In this document: one piece after another, positions 12,556 through 24,295 of the stretch
How positions within the stretch are numbered: position 1 is the stretch's first letter
Layout of the letters: each line of letters opens with the position of its first letter
NCBI GenBank assembly: GCA_949358305.1
Contig: OX442318.1
Span: 12,134,517 to 12,198,516, forward strand
DNA: 64,000 nucleotides
Direction of reading: 5' to 3'
From: Strigamia acuminata
Lineage: Eukaryota > Arthropoda > Chilopoda > Geophilomorpha > Linotaeniidae
Notes under the pieces: model-generated
Told to the model about the DNA's origin: nothing
The model's database searches: none
What the model saw: only the letters and a program-made list of their open reading frames with translations
Program-made: the position numbers and the translations under genes

Positions 12556-12740
12556 TGATCAGTTTGGCACTTAATTCAACTTTTTTGGTCATTTCGGCGC
12601 TTAATTCATCAGTTTTTGGTCATTTTTGCACTTAATTCATCAGTTTTTGGTTATTTTTGCACTTAATTCATCAGTTTTTGGCCATTTTTGCACTTAAATC
12701 ATCAGTTTTTGGTCATTTTTGCACTTAATTCATCAGTTTA
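12556..12740. repeat. 31-bp minisatellite (GCACTTAATTCATCAG... unit)
   Basis: About six tandem copies of a 31-bp unit containing GCACTTAATTCATCAG and TTTTTGGTCATTTTT. The first copy is the most diverged; the last is cut off by AGACG. Confidence 0.92.
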
Positions 12741-13896
12741 AGACGTTTGGACGTTTGGGACTCAATTCTGAATTGAATGAGGTTAGGATTGAATGGGCCA
12801 CCATTTTTTTCCGGATAGGATTGGATAATTGGTTTAGCCATCCGAAATTTTTTGGATTGGTTCGGATGTTTAAAAAATCCGATTCAAACCGATACAAACG
12901 CACCCTTGTATGGGATACCCTAATAATTTAAATGAGGTCCTATAAAATAATATTTTCATTTCTAAAAAAAAAAAAAAAAAAAAAAAAAGTTGTTGAAAGT
13001 GGACCATCGTCCCCTTTCGATAAATTGCACCCACGTGAAGGGTCAGAAAAGAGTTATTGGTGTAATTTTTTACCCTTTTGACTTGTAGTGGACAAAAATT
13101 CCTGTCGGTAGATTAAATTTAAAAAACTACCGTCTTAAATTTAAATATATATCTATCTCCATCTATATATATAATAAATTTATGTACAAATTCCCAGATT
13201 CCCACATGAAATTATTCATTTAGTTAAAAGAACTAAAACCCGTTTAAGTGTATTCGCTGTCAAAAACCGCAACTGCAAGCCATAAAATTTTTTATGAGAA
13301 ACTAGTAATGGCCTTGCAAAGCACATGGTTTTTCTAGAAAACTGTTGTTTATTGCTTATTCCAGCACTCAAGTTGCAATCAATTTGTGGCAAAAATTTGC
13401 TCAACCCACATTTTGTTAAAGATTCAATTCAATTTCATACATACTTGTATTGCTGTGAGTGGTATTCCAGATAAGATAACTTTCTTTGTAGATTGTGGTA
13501 CAGAGGAGCCTAACCTAGAATTTAACACGAGATCATTCGAAGAAGTGAGACATAACAGCCGGCACATAAAATTTTTAGTTGACCACTAACTTTTATCGTG
13601 CATGTAATTTTAACAACTCTGCCTAGAATGGAATCACTGTTCCATGACAATTCACAGCACAATGCATCAAGTCATCATGTCATAAAGGAGATAGGTGAAT
13701 GAAACACATGACCTACATACTGCGTTCATTCCAAAACACTCGTGTCTCCACTGTCGGACCTATTCGACACCAATGTTACGACGTCAGTTCCGTTTATGTG
13801 GTCATTTCTGCAAGTGACGACCAATTCACTATACATAGGCCATGCATTTGCTTCTGATTTATCACTATTCAGCAATGACTTCTCAAGACATTAAAT
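12741..13896. other. AT-rich stretch without a supported gene
   Basis: Contains a long A-run at about 12965-12988, AT dinucleotide patches near 13146-13175 and no credible coding sequence; small frames at 13216-13404 (minus) and 13386-13589 (plus) lack motifs. Confidence 0.55.
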
Positions 13897-14055
13897 CATC
13901 GTTATAACGAATCGCAAAGAACCTGAGAACTCCGTTCGTTAAAACGAAAGTTCGTTATATCCAAATTTTTTAACATGGTGTTCTATGGCCAACCAAACAA
14001 CCGAGCCATATTTTAAGTATTTGTTATAACAAAAAATACGTTATATCATGGTTTT
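13897..14055. mobile_element. Degraded pogo-type MITE
   Basis: Carries the family signature: GTTATAACGAATCGCAA at the left, the internal AACATGGTGTTCTATGGCCAA, and a right half with TTGTTATAACAAAAAATACG. The outer CAGTCGA ends are eroded. Confidence 0.65.
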
Positions 14056-14112
14056 TGATGTGTTTCGTGCGCTTGATTTGAATGGATTGCAATGGATGTG
14101 GCTGGATGTAGT

Positions 14113-14211
14113 TTGGAAGCGACCAGACGCCAGTGTAGAATTAGCATAAGTGTTTATTCAAAGTCGAAATACATAGGTGGCGCTGCGCAAGGGCAGCGTC
14201 ACATATTAACA
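14113..14211 (-). mobile_element. Possible solo LTR-like fragment (copia-type)
   Basis: On the minus strand it begins TGTTAATATG, contains a stem GCGCTGC / GCAGCG, then an AATAAA, and ends near CGCTTCCAAAC. The same arrangement (stem with a GGCGCTG core followed by the poly(A) signal) occurs in the copia terminal fragment at 16551-16718 and at about 28585-28640. No coding sequence is attached, so the assignment is tentative. Confidence 0.3.
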
Positions 14212-14438
14212 TGAAAGAAAATGGGAATGCTGAACGCTCCAGTTTTACAGAAGATAGAATATACGGCCTTCTGTAGATTCCATTAACTATCTAAAAACGA
14301 TTTTTGGCAGTGATAAATATTCAGTTTGTCACTTGTTTTTATTCTATATAGTTCTTATACAATTACTCTTATTTTCACTTTTGGATGACACCTTTTCTTG
14401 ATTTGGGATTGACGCCCGTTTATTTAGCAATTTATGTA
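14212..14438. other. Short AT-rich spacer
   Basis: No feature recognised; it ends in the TA dinucleotide (14437-14438) duplicated by the Tc1 palindrome. Confidence 0.5.
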
Positions 14439-15631
14439 CTACTCAAACCCAGGTGTAAGTGGTCACCTCGTTTCAGTGTGTAATCAAAATGTTTATTTCA
14501 AGTTTTTCAGGTTTAGTGTAATAAATAAATAAATTTGCACATGAGGGTTGAAAAATACACTGAATTTACTTTAATTCAAAAAAAAAAAAACCAAAATAAA
14601 CAAATAAACAAAAAAGTTATGACTGATTTCAGTTGAGTTATTTGACACAAGTGAAAGTGGTCACTGCACTACTTGACTCATGTGAAAGTGGTCAAGTCAT
14701 TTTAATATTTTGTAACATCTTCTTTAGCATTAATTACTGCCTGAATACGGTCTGGCATGCTTTCTATTAGTTCTTGACAATATTCTGGAGTGATCGAGCC
14801 CCACAGGCCAAGTCAAAATCTAAATGTGATGGGTTTGAAAACTGAGCAATTGACTTGACTTTATGTTTAGAATCATTTTCCTGCTGAAAAATCCATTTCA
14901 AAGCCAGTTTATCACCTGCAAATTGAAGCATAACAATCCTTCAACACTTTTTTATAAGTATATTGGTCTGTGAAACCCTTAATTTAATGTTGTGAACCGA
15001 TAAACATAGAGGAAACCATCCCCAAGCCATCCCAATAGTAAAATGGCTTGGGGATGGTTTCCTGTATGTGTATCGGTCCACAACATTAAATTAAGAGTTT
15101 CACAGACCAATATACTTATAAAAAAGTGTTGAAGGATTGTTATGCTTCAATTTGCAGGTGATAAACTGGCTTTAAAATGGGTATTTCAGCAGGAAAATGA
15201 TTCTAAACATAAAGTCAAGTCAATTGCTCAGTTTTCAAACCTATCACATTTAGGTTTTGACTTGGCCTGTGGGGCTCGATCACTCCAGAATATTGTCAAG
15301 AACTAATAGAAACCATGCCAGACCGTATTCAGGCAGTAATTAATGCTAAAGAAGATGTTACAAAATATTAAAATGACTTGACCACTTTCACATGAGTCAA
15401 GTAGTGCAGTGACCACTTTCACTTGTGTCAAATAACTCAACTGAAATCAGTCATAACTGTTTTGTTTATTTGTTTATTTTGGGGTTTTTTTTTGAATTAA
15501 AGTAAACTCAGTGTATTTTTCAACCCTCATGTGCAAATTTATTTATTTATTACACTAAACCTGAAAAAATTGAAATAAACATTTGATTACACACTGAAAA
15601 GAGGTGACCACTTACACCTAGGTTTGAGTAG
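14439..15631. mobile_element. Giant palindrome: two opposed Tc1-like element halves
   Basis: Two arms of about 592 bp are near-perfect inverted copies around a 12-nt loop at 15031-15042. Both outer ends begin CTACTCAAACC, and TA dinucleotides flank the unit (14437-14438 and 15632-15633), the target duplication of Tc1/mariner elements. Each arm carries the 3' half of a Tc1-type transposase gene: on the plus strand at about 15150-15371 frames read WVFQQEN, then, after a frameshift, PDRIQAVINAKED and TKY. The catalytic N-terminal half is missing from both arms. The unit looks like a foldback derivative able to be moved only by a transposase supplied elsewhere. Confidence 0.85.
15150..15371 (+). 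pseudogene. Tc1-like transposase 3' fragment (plus-strand arm)
   Basis: Encodes WVFQQENDSKHK-like sequence, matching the Tc1 motif around the second/third catalytic region, then the typical C-terminal end (MPDRIQAVINAKED...TKY) after frame disruption. A mirror-image copy lies on the minus strand at about 14700-14925. Both are broken and lack the DNA-binding half. Confidence 0.7.
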
Positions 15632-15633
15632 TA

Positions 15634-16550
15634 GCACCCACTCATTGCCGGACAAATGAATTGACAAGTTTTATCTCTGCCAATGATAAAACGAAACCTT
15701 TACCATTGTATGAACATTGAGTGATCTAGATGTGTTTGGACACTTTCCCAATTATGTTTTAAAACACTAGTTATTGGGCAGTAAATCTTTACGTCACATG
15801 TGGGCAAGAAGTAGTCACACCACAAAGCGGGTGAATAACTGGATAACACTTGATTTATTTGGACCACTGGATGCTGGTCACTCGTCCACATGAATGCTTA
15901 GTTTATTAGATTTTTCTGCAATTTTTCTGAATAACAGTTCAAAAAAATGAAAAAATAGTGCCAAATTTAGCATTTGTTGCAGCACTTATGTGCAGATTAC
16001 ATCAAACTCTTCTTTGAAACATTCTTGCACTTTCCAATGGTATTTGGCCAAACTTTGTGTTCCTGTGGGCCCAAAGATTGACTGCTGCAATCATCACATT
16101 GAAACTTCATTCAAAAAGCCACATCAACAATCTTTATCAACACCTCCAATTTGCCACCATCCTCCACCTCCTAGTTCTGGGTCCCATGTGTGTCACTCAA
16201 TGTTTGGCACGGATAAATTTGTCCCGATTAAGCAGCAAAGCAACTTTCCAGAAAGACATTTTAAAGATAAAGAAAAAAAAAGTTGCCTTTCCTGCAGAGT
16301 ATGCTTTTCCTAGTCACATGTAACTAATCTATCGAGTCAATATTTAATTCTCATTTCACTGTTTGTTCTCCCGTCAGTTAAACTCAAGGTCCCTCCCTAG
16401 AGGCAGCAAAGAAAAGTAAATTTCCTCGGCTACACAGAAAAAGAATACAAAGAAAACCTATTCTGATCTTACATTATCTCGACATAAACTTATGAGCTAA
16501 AAAATTCTGTCTTAACGCGCCTTTAGTTATAAAATGATGTTTTCAACCAA
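15634..16550. other. AT-rich stretch without a supported gene
   Basis: Open frames of 107 and 88 residues at 15990-16323 overlap in different phases and have no domain or codon signature. No repeats recognised. Confidence 0.5.
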
Positions 16551-16718
16551 TATTGGAATTAGGTAGGGAGCGGAATTAAACAGGACTTTTTTTCACGTAT
16601 TTAAATTTACAACTGGTTTATTCACAGGTGACAATACAGACGGCGCTGTGGAAACAGCATCCCAAATTAACAGGTGTGTCATGCAGTAAAGCTAAATTTA
16701 ACTTCACTGCATGACACA
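16551..16718 (-). mobile_element. Short copia-type 3' LTR
   Basis: Read on the minus strand it starts TGTGTCATGCAG directly after the end of a copia polymerase frame, contains the stem GCTGT / ACAGC, an AATAAA, and ends CCTAATTCCAATA followed by TTGG, resembling the usual copia LTR-end and primer-site junction. The first 49 nt form a hairpin (GGTGTGTCATGCAGT / ACTGCATGACACACC). Length about 168 bp. No matching 5' LTR was found. Confidence 0.45.
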
Positions 16719-17170
16719 CCTCTTGTTAATTTAAGTCTCGGACTGGCCAACCACTTTGTCAATAAGTCCGCAACGTTTAACTTGCCCATGACATGTTTAA
16801 TGTCGAATACTTTGGCTTCGTAAAGATCGCGCAAGAAATGAAATTTAACTTCTATGGATTTGTTCAACTGCACAAAACTTAAAACCGTTTGTTTTATTTG
16901 TGATGAGCGCCAATAATTTTCTTTTTCCGTGCGTGTAATTTCTTTTCTGTTCTTTATGCACAGCTTCTCCTTTATCTTTTGCCAGTGCAACACCACGACA
17001 TGCCATGTCAAGCCGCTCAATATTCCTATTCATGTATCTGCCACATACTTTGATCTGGGCAATGCGGTCGGCCTCAAATATTTTCCTTTTGGTTGCGTTT
17101 CCTTCATTGATTAATATTTTGGCCAAATGCCAGTCCATTTCATGTCCCGACCTTTAATTTTAAATCATCT
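16679..17170 (-). pseudogene. Copia-type polymerase C-terminal remnant (RNase H end)
   Basis: The minus-strand frame 17020-16679 contains KSIEVKFHFLRD and then MGKLNVADLLTKWL, the hallmark end of Ty1/copia RNase H (known consensus: a DVKYHF-like motif, then ADILTK). Further upstream, recognisable polymerase-like sequence continues to about 17150 but in other frames and with stops, so the copy is frameshifted and truncated. It runs directly into the short LTR downstream. Confidence 0.72.
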
Positions 17171-20100
17171 TTTGCTATTTCATAATTACAATTAACCAAT
17201 TATATCAAATCAATCTATTAATTTTACAAAGCGACTTATCCTGTCGCAAACGCCACTTCTGACGGAAATGGGCAACGCTCAACCCCATCAGTATAAATGG
17301 CATTTTCTCTATAAAAAAAAAAAAAAAAAAAAAAGTCACACAAAAATTTTTTTTACAAAAAAATAATCCTTTAGAGAAATAAGAAAAACATCTCATTTCA
17401 ACTTGCTGCAACTCCACACAGATAAAAAGAATGATTTACTTTCCTTTTTTTCATATAAACTTTACCCATTTCATAATTGGCTGACGATTTGGTGTCCTTA
17501 AGCCTGAGAAATCCATCTGTGTCATTAAAAGGAAAATCCTTTCCTTCCTTCCTTCCTTCCTTAAGGAAAAGAGGACGTGAATAAATGTCATCCGAGGCAA
17601 TTTTAGCGGATTTGGTTTGTCCTCGAAAAGTTCCTACAACCACTTCATCATCAGTGATCAACTGAGAATGACAGTTAAAAGTAGAAATAAAGAAAACCAT
17701 GTATCCCTAAGTGTTCAGAATTCCAATTTCAGCTCTGCTAGATTAAGAAAAATATTCAAAAACATAAAGACACAGGTTACATGGGTCCCCTGGGTTCTCC
17801 TCATTTCAATTCAATAGTCTAGGGTCAAAACTGCAATGAATTATTATCTGTATAGTTCCACCCCTAACATGTACATGTGCCACATTGAAATTGTCCATTA
17901 CAGAGTTATGCAGACAGCTTTGCACATTCATAATTGAATTGGTAAATCTATCAACCATAATGTATTTTTTTAAAAGAAGCTGTGTTTCAAATTGGTCTCT
18001 ATCTTAATTTAAAAAAATCACCCTAATGGTTTATGGGTTTCTGCTAAGTAATGTGACCTTTAAGCTGTGTCAGACACATTAACCACTCAGCAGTCAAGAC
18101 CTGATGAAGTAAAAGCTTAAAAATAAAAAGAGGTACTTGTTGGGGCTACAGTTTTTATGTTGCAAATTAATGCTAATTTCTGCAGATTGTGTTCTATCAC
18201 TGAGTATCACTTGAGTTTTTGTGTGTTAGATGGGGCTGGTTGAGTTTTAGCATAATGAACTTGAAAATTAAGTTTTCAGTATTAGGTCAATCAATCAATC
18301 TGCCAATCAAATGCTTGCAATTGTGATTTTATTTTGTTGATTGAGAAGCAAAAGCCATAAAATTGTTTTTTAAAAATTGGTTTATATATTGGTTTAATTA
18401 TAAAATTTTTATTAAGCTTACGTTAAATATTTTCTAATGGTTTTCACACATTCTGTCCAATTTGTATGATAATTGGTTCATTTGAACATAAATTATCACA
18501 GATTTCAAGTTTCACTGAGGGGAATGCACGCACCCTTTTAAGCAAAAATTATGCAATAACGCAATTGTTCTTATGTCGATCCGTATCTCGAAATCTGTCA
18601 CTCGGATTCTGATGAAACTTGGTTTGGAGGGTTTCCTGACTATTTCCAAACTTTCAGACACCTAGCACTTGCGGCTGATGTCAAAACTGCACCAACTCTC
18701 TGAAGAAGGTGTTTCTCGCAAACCGACCATGGGGTTTGAATGAAACTTGTTTTATTGGGTTTTTCATGTGGTTTTGCAACTATATAGAAACTTTCAGACA
18801 CCTAGCACTTGCCTTTAAATTTCATTGCGTTTGTCTTAATTCATACAATACTCGGTAATTTAATACTTGGTTTACCAATAAAACAATTTTTTTAATATTC
18901 TGTATAATCATTTAAAAGAAGAAAAAATTTTTCCACTTATTAAAGGAATTTTTTTTCCGAAATTCAACCATCCTCCAATTTCTTTCCAATTCCTCCTAAC
19001 AAAAAAAAAGAAGCAAAAAAGAAAGAAAAAAGAAGAAGAAAAAAGACCCAGAGGACAATTCTAGCGATTTGAACGTCGAAGAGGTGAAAAATTCTCTTTG
19101 CCAAGACTCGACTTAAAAATAGAAAATTGTTCTCTTCCCCAACTTGATGGATGGAGAAGGGCAATTTTCGCTTACCATTCCCTGTTCCATCCTATCACGA
19201 GCCATTTCCAACAAACCCCATCTTTTTCAAAAATTCCACTTCTTTTGTAATTTCTTTTTTCTCTGTAATACAGTTAAAGTGAAAAGATCATTCTTTTGGC
19301 ACAGACATCATAATTAGAGCATATAGGAGGAAAAGAAAGTGCAACACAAAAAAAAAAGAAAAAAAAAATTGCTGTCGACTGCACATCAGTTTAGGAATCT
19401 CTGTTGATTTGTATGAAAGTGAGTCATTGAAGCAAAGCAAAATAACAAATGCATCTGCTGTTTCCAATTAAGTAATTACACCTTTCAACAGGATACGTGA
19501 TTAGAATTTTAAAAAATATTAATAAAACATATTATGTCTTTCCATTATTTCCACTTTCGCACAATTTGATTAGACACTCATTAAATTTTCATTGCAATTC
19601 GATGCCAATACCAAAATATTGGAGCACCAAATTTAGTGTTTACAGTAAAAGCTCTTTTATTCGGCACGGAGGATTGCAGATATCCCATTTTTCTGGATAA
19701 TAGAGTGCAACTAGGCAACTGTGCGATTTTTGAATTTGAGTATTGCATACTTGTATCGAAAGGAGATATCGCAAAAAGTTTTAGAACGTTTCAAATTGTT
19801 TCACTCTTAAATAACACACAATACAGAAAATTCAAAATATACATTCTATTCCTCGCAACGTTCCTGAATTCCACACAAAGAAATAATTAATCTAATTAAA
19901 TCTAAAATGTCCCGGAATTCAAATAGCGGAACCAGTTGAATGCCGTTTCAGGACTTCTATCTAAATTGGGTATTGATAGTTTGGGCCCAAAACGTCAATT
20001 CTAGCTTTCCCGCTATTCCAATGACAATAATTTCTGTTAGCTGCCCCTTAGCTTTTCTGCACATCTAGAGTAAAGCGTTGAATAAATTGAAATATAGTTT

Positions 20101-20547
20101 GTCTCGTGTTTTGTTTGTAGAACTTTTTAGCAGCCAAGCAGAATGTAATTTCAACCTTCATCGATTGGTTTGCAGTAGGCGAAGGGCCTTTTGCCACAGT
20201 CTCATTACTCGAGTCTATCGCTCGCATCATTGTAGGTGTCAACACTGAGGGCTGACTACGAAATAAGCAATTTCAGCCAACAGTGCAATTTCCCTTCTTA
20301 ACTCACTTTACCCAGGTCACAACATTCAATAAACATGTCGCGACACTAAATTGCCATAACCTTTAGAAACTTCATTTTTCTCTTCCTCTCCCTAAATATC
20401 GCATCATCACTTCGAGTTCAATCACTTTGACCTTTAAAACAATAATAAAAAAAAAATATGTAAGTGCATTCAAAGTTTCGTTTTTGGTGCTTTTAGTGCT
20501 TATATAAACTGAAATATATTGCTTTTCAAAATGTACAGCGGAATAAG
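17171..20547. other. AT-rich stretch without a supported gene
   Basis: Contains an A-run at about 17311-17332, a CCTT microsatellite at about 17541-17562, and purine-rich tracts at 18990-19045 and 19340-19370. No frame carries a recognisable domain. Confidence 0.55.
18605..18815. repeat. Imperfect direct duplication (TGAAACTTG ... CAGACACCTAGCACTTGC)
   Basis: Two copies of a module, about 18611-18672 and 18741-18812. Each starts with TGAAACTTG, has a GGGTTT segment, and ends AACTTTCAGACACCTAGCA. Spacing is about 130 bp. Could be a short tandem duplication inside an unknown element. Confidence 0.6.
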
Positions 20548-20549
20548 TA

Positions 20550-20714
20550 CAGTCGAGCCTCGTTATAACGAATCGCAAGGAACCCGAAAAATCGGTTCGT
20601 TATATCAACAATTTTTAACATGGTGTTCTATGGCCAACCAACCACGCCATTTTTAAGTATTCGTTACAACAAAAAATTCGTTATATCACGGTTCGTTATA
20701 ACGAGGTTTGACTT
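20550..20714. mobile_element. Complete pogo-type MITE, 165 bp
   Basis: Terminal inverted repeats CAGTCGAGCCTCGTTATAAC and (reverse complement) AAGTCAAACCTCGTTATAAC, flanked by TA on both sides (20548-20549, 20715-20716). Internal signature AACATGGTGTTCTATGGCCA. TA duplication and CAGT termini fit Tc1/mariner/pogo-type MITEs. Non-coding. Confidence 0.85.
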
Positions 20715-20716
20715 TA

Positions 20717-22438
20717 CATTAAATAATGCATTTCAAAATACATTGCAAGACATTGCAATATAATCCCAAATTATTTTGTCTTCCGTTTATTCAAACACAA
20801 TTGAATTAAAAATTGATTGCAAATATCTACAATTTACTAACTCCGATAATCAGGGATTCAGTCTTTAAGAATAAGCTTAAAATATAAATTCAACTTTTTT
20901 TTTGTCTATTGGGATTAGATGATGCTTATTTTATTGACTAACTAGGCCAGACCGAAATTCCAGAAACACTTCTCAAGTTGCAATTTCTTGGAGCATTAGC
21001 GCGGCGCAAATGGCAATTACACGGCTTTCCACGACCGTGGAAAACTTGTAAATGAACAAATTTAAACCCAGCACTAAACTGAAAATCTGCTGAATAAATA
21101 CTTTTACACTGGTTTTATTTACACCATGTAATCACTTCCATTCAATTTTTTTTTCTTGTCCACAATTCTTCTTCCCGGATCCTGCAAAAATTTATTCCTC
21201 GCCATTTCGTCGAGCAATTACTCGATTCCATAAAGGTCCTATCCACTTGAAGAAAAAGTCTAATGAAGCCTTAATCAGTAGGCAGAAGGAGAAATCTGTC
21301 TGCAATTTTCCACGCAGTATTCATAAAAGTCTTGAGGTTTCAAATTACACATTGTAAAGAAAGGGGATAAAAATAAAAAATCAATCACATCCAATTACCA
21401 AGTTAAAGGTGCAACTTGAACAAAATTTTAATAATAAAATTAATAAAATCCAATTAAAACATTCTTCTCTCTCCAATTGGTCAGTAAGCAAGGGCCAGTC
21501 TAATTCAAAAGACTGTTTTGTCTGAAATGATTTCTCCAAACAGGATATGACGTTTTTTACATCACATCTCCGAGAAATCAACTTGAAAGAATCAAATAAG
21601 AGGATCCACCCCAGAAAAAACCATACCATACCATACCATACCATACCAAAAAAAGCATTTACTAAATTATTCTAACATCCCATAATCCCTCTTTAACATA
21701 AATTTCCGTGACGGGTGGAAAGCAGAACCCGCTTGTTGCCTGAATGAGTAATGGTATGTTGAACTTGTTAATTCAGCCACCAGGGAATCAAAATGCAGCC
21801 GGAAATCAATTTGGCTAAAAACTCTTTTAAGTAGAAAGCAAAAGTTAGTCGTTAAATATTTTAGTGATTTCAATCTTGAGCACTTCAAACCCTAGCCCCA
21901 ATAGCATCAGACAGAAACTGACCATGAATATCCATTAACCACTTCTGCAAGTTTACTCATTCTTAAACCAACATTTGACTCAATAAATAAAATTATCACC
22001 AAATTTATGTGTTGAAACGACTAATGGATCTAGCGTGCAGCGACACTTTCACCAATTTTTGCAGCACTTTTTGGGAAGTCTAAACTGAAATAAATGGTAA
22101 ATAAAAAAATGGCTGTAATGTCCTCCAAAAGAAAAAAAAAAGTCATCACTGAAAACAAATTGCTCATTTCATTTAAACACAGATAAAGCGCTCCCATTAC
22201 AAAAAGAGACTAAAAAAGATCTTTTTCTGTCTGCCCAACTGGAAATTGATTTCAACACTGATTTAATTCAACTTTCTTCCAACTACTTTACTTTTCAAAC
22301 CATTTCCTCAATTTCAATCATCATTTGTAATTAATTTTTTTTTAAAAAAATAAAAGAAACTAGATACACACAGTTAATCTTACCACACAATAAGAACATT
22401 CAAAAATAGAAATACAACACAACAACAAATAAGTTGTT
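20717..22438. other. AT-rich stretch without a supported gene
   Basis: Only an AT-rich unique-looking sequence with a CCATA pentamer microsatellite at 21621-21647. Minus-strand frames near 21381-21888 have no recognisable motif. Confidence 0.5.
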
Positions 22439-22595
22439 CAGTTGAAACTCCTTATAACGAAACGGTTCGTTATAATGATAGTTCGTTATAACAAATTTTT
22501 TTAACATGGTGTTGTATGGCCAATCAATCAAATAGGCCATTTTTACCTATTCGTTGTAACGAGAAATTGGATATTTTACTAAGTTATAACGCAAA
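22439..22595. mobile_element. Degraded pogo-type MITE
   Basis: Left end CAGTTGAAACTCCTTATAAC, internal AACATGGTGTTGTATGGCCA, and an eroded right end around GTTGTAACGAG / AGTTATAACG. Confidence 0.65.
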
Positions 22596-22705
22596 ATATA
22601 AATTATATAAAGAGGCAATTCGATGTTAATCTGGCGACCAAACGTCAAAACGCCGAAGTAAAATAGCGTGTTCTTTGACCGCTACACTGGTGATCTAACT
22701 AACGA

Positions 22706-22756
22706 ACGCTTCTCGGCCTTTTGTCTAAGATCAAAGTGTAGTATCTGTTCTTTCAG
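22706..22756 (+). ncRNA. U2 snRNA 5'-end fragment (pseudogene)
   Basis: The sequence CTTCTCGGCCTTTTG followed by CTAAGATCAA and GTGTAGTATCTGTTCT matches the first ~50 nt of spliceosomal U2, which includes the branch-point-recognition region. Differences from the conserved U2 sequence are a T for G after CCTTTTG, one extra A before GTGTAG and a missing A in TTCTTATCAG. Similarity stops at 22756, so the remaining U2 stem-loops are absent. It is a 5' fragment, not a working gene. Confidence 0.75.
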
Positions 22757-22759
22757 CAC

Positions 22760-24095
22760 CCTAAACTTTACATCTTTACTTTAACTTCGACGTCGTAAAT
22801 GACACTAACTTACCTTTAAATGTCGAGGGCCTCCGTCTCAGTTGAATTCAACTCAATGGCAAGCATTCAAGTATCATAACTCCAGGGTTGGATTTAAGTG
22901 GTTCAGCAACGTCGAACTTGGCGCAAGACCCACAAGGAATTCTAACAGAAAGAAGAAAAAAAAAATCATGTTAATTTTCTAAATTACTATTTTCTACATA
23001 TAAATCAACTCTTATCCCACTCTTCATTACATAATGAAAAGCCCTCAATATCCCCCTTAAAATAAATTTACAAAAAAGAAAAAATTTGCATTCAAAGCAC
23101 GTCCGAAAGACACGACAAAATGGACCGTGACTAACACTGCAAACTGATACCCTAATACAATACCCCTCCTTTCATGCCACAAGAAACTTGCAAACAATAC
23201 AGAATTCCCCCAAAAATCTTCATATATGACATGACTCATTTCCCCCCCCCCCCCCAAAAAAAAAGAAAAAAAGAATAATTTAATAAGTAGCGGTATCAAA
23301 TTTAAGCAAACTAGCCCTTGTCCAGTATGCAATTAGATCTTTCTCCACGGAGTTGACCCCACCTGATCCTCCTTGGCAGAGTGAGGGATAAACAAAAGAC
23401 GGCGTGACAGGTTTGCCAAGGAGTTTCGTTTCACAGTCTAACACCTCCAATCACAATAAATTGACGTCAAAGGTTTTAGCTGGGGAACCTGCAGCGTCGC
23501 TTATAATTAAAACCATTACGTAAAAGCGCTTCATTTAATTACCGAATTAAATTCAATTACATCAAATAAAGAGTTATGTGTTCTGACAGCTTTCTTGTGC
23601 AAAAAAGTGACCTGTAAACGCATTTGAATATATAAAGAGAAGAAAAAAATCGATATTCTAAAATTGCGAGTGGAAAATCGATTCTTGCTTGCATCTTGTA
23701 GGTTCATGTGGAAGTGCATTTCAATTCGATAAATCCATGTTCTTAGTGAAGAGCATTTTCGAGCGTTGACGGATCTTAAAACTCGCATTAAAGTCTGTTG
23801 AAATGATAATGTAAAAGTAAAGGGTAAATTCAATTTTAGGAGATGTCGAAACTCGATTTAGAAATTGTTGGCCATGAGGATCCTATAGAAAGTCAAGAGA
23901 GCAAAGATCGAGAATAATGCACGGCTGGGTGAAGTCAAATTGTGGGTTTGTATTTGCCGTAGATCGAACGTAAAGCTGCGAATTTATTAACGGGTCACTT
24001 GTCGTTTATGTAATAAATAGCTAGTTCAATTAACTCGTAAGTGGTTGTTTACAATGACGTAAACATAATGTCGGGCATAAAAAAAATACAGTACT
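22760..24095. other. AT-rich stretch without a supported gene
   Basis: No credible coding sequence. A C-run abutting an A-run lies near 23243-23266. Minus-strand frames at 23057-23332 and 23531-23833 span low-complexity tracts. Confidence 0.5.
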
Positions 24096-24295
24096 GTGAA
24101 CAAAATTCTATTTTTGTGCCTAAAAAGTGCAGTTTTATGCATAAAATTCCATTTTTGTGTCTAAAGAGTGCAGTTTCATGCATAAAATTCCATTTTTGGC
24201 CCTAAAAAGTGCAGTTTTATGTATAAAATTCCATTTTTGGGCCTAAAGATAGCAGTTTTATGCATAAAAATCCTGTTTTGAACCTAAAAATCTCA
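24096..24295. repeat. 41-bp minisatellite (GTGCAGTTTTATGCATAAAA unit)
   Basis: About 4.5 imperfect copies of a 41-bp unit containing GTGCAGTTTTATGCATAAAA and TTCCATTTTTG. Each unit has an internal palindrome TTTTATGCATAAAA. Confidence 0.85.
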
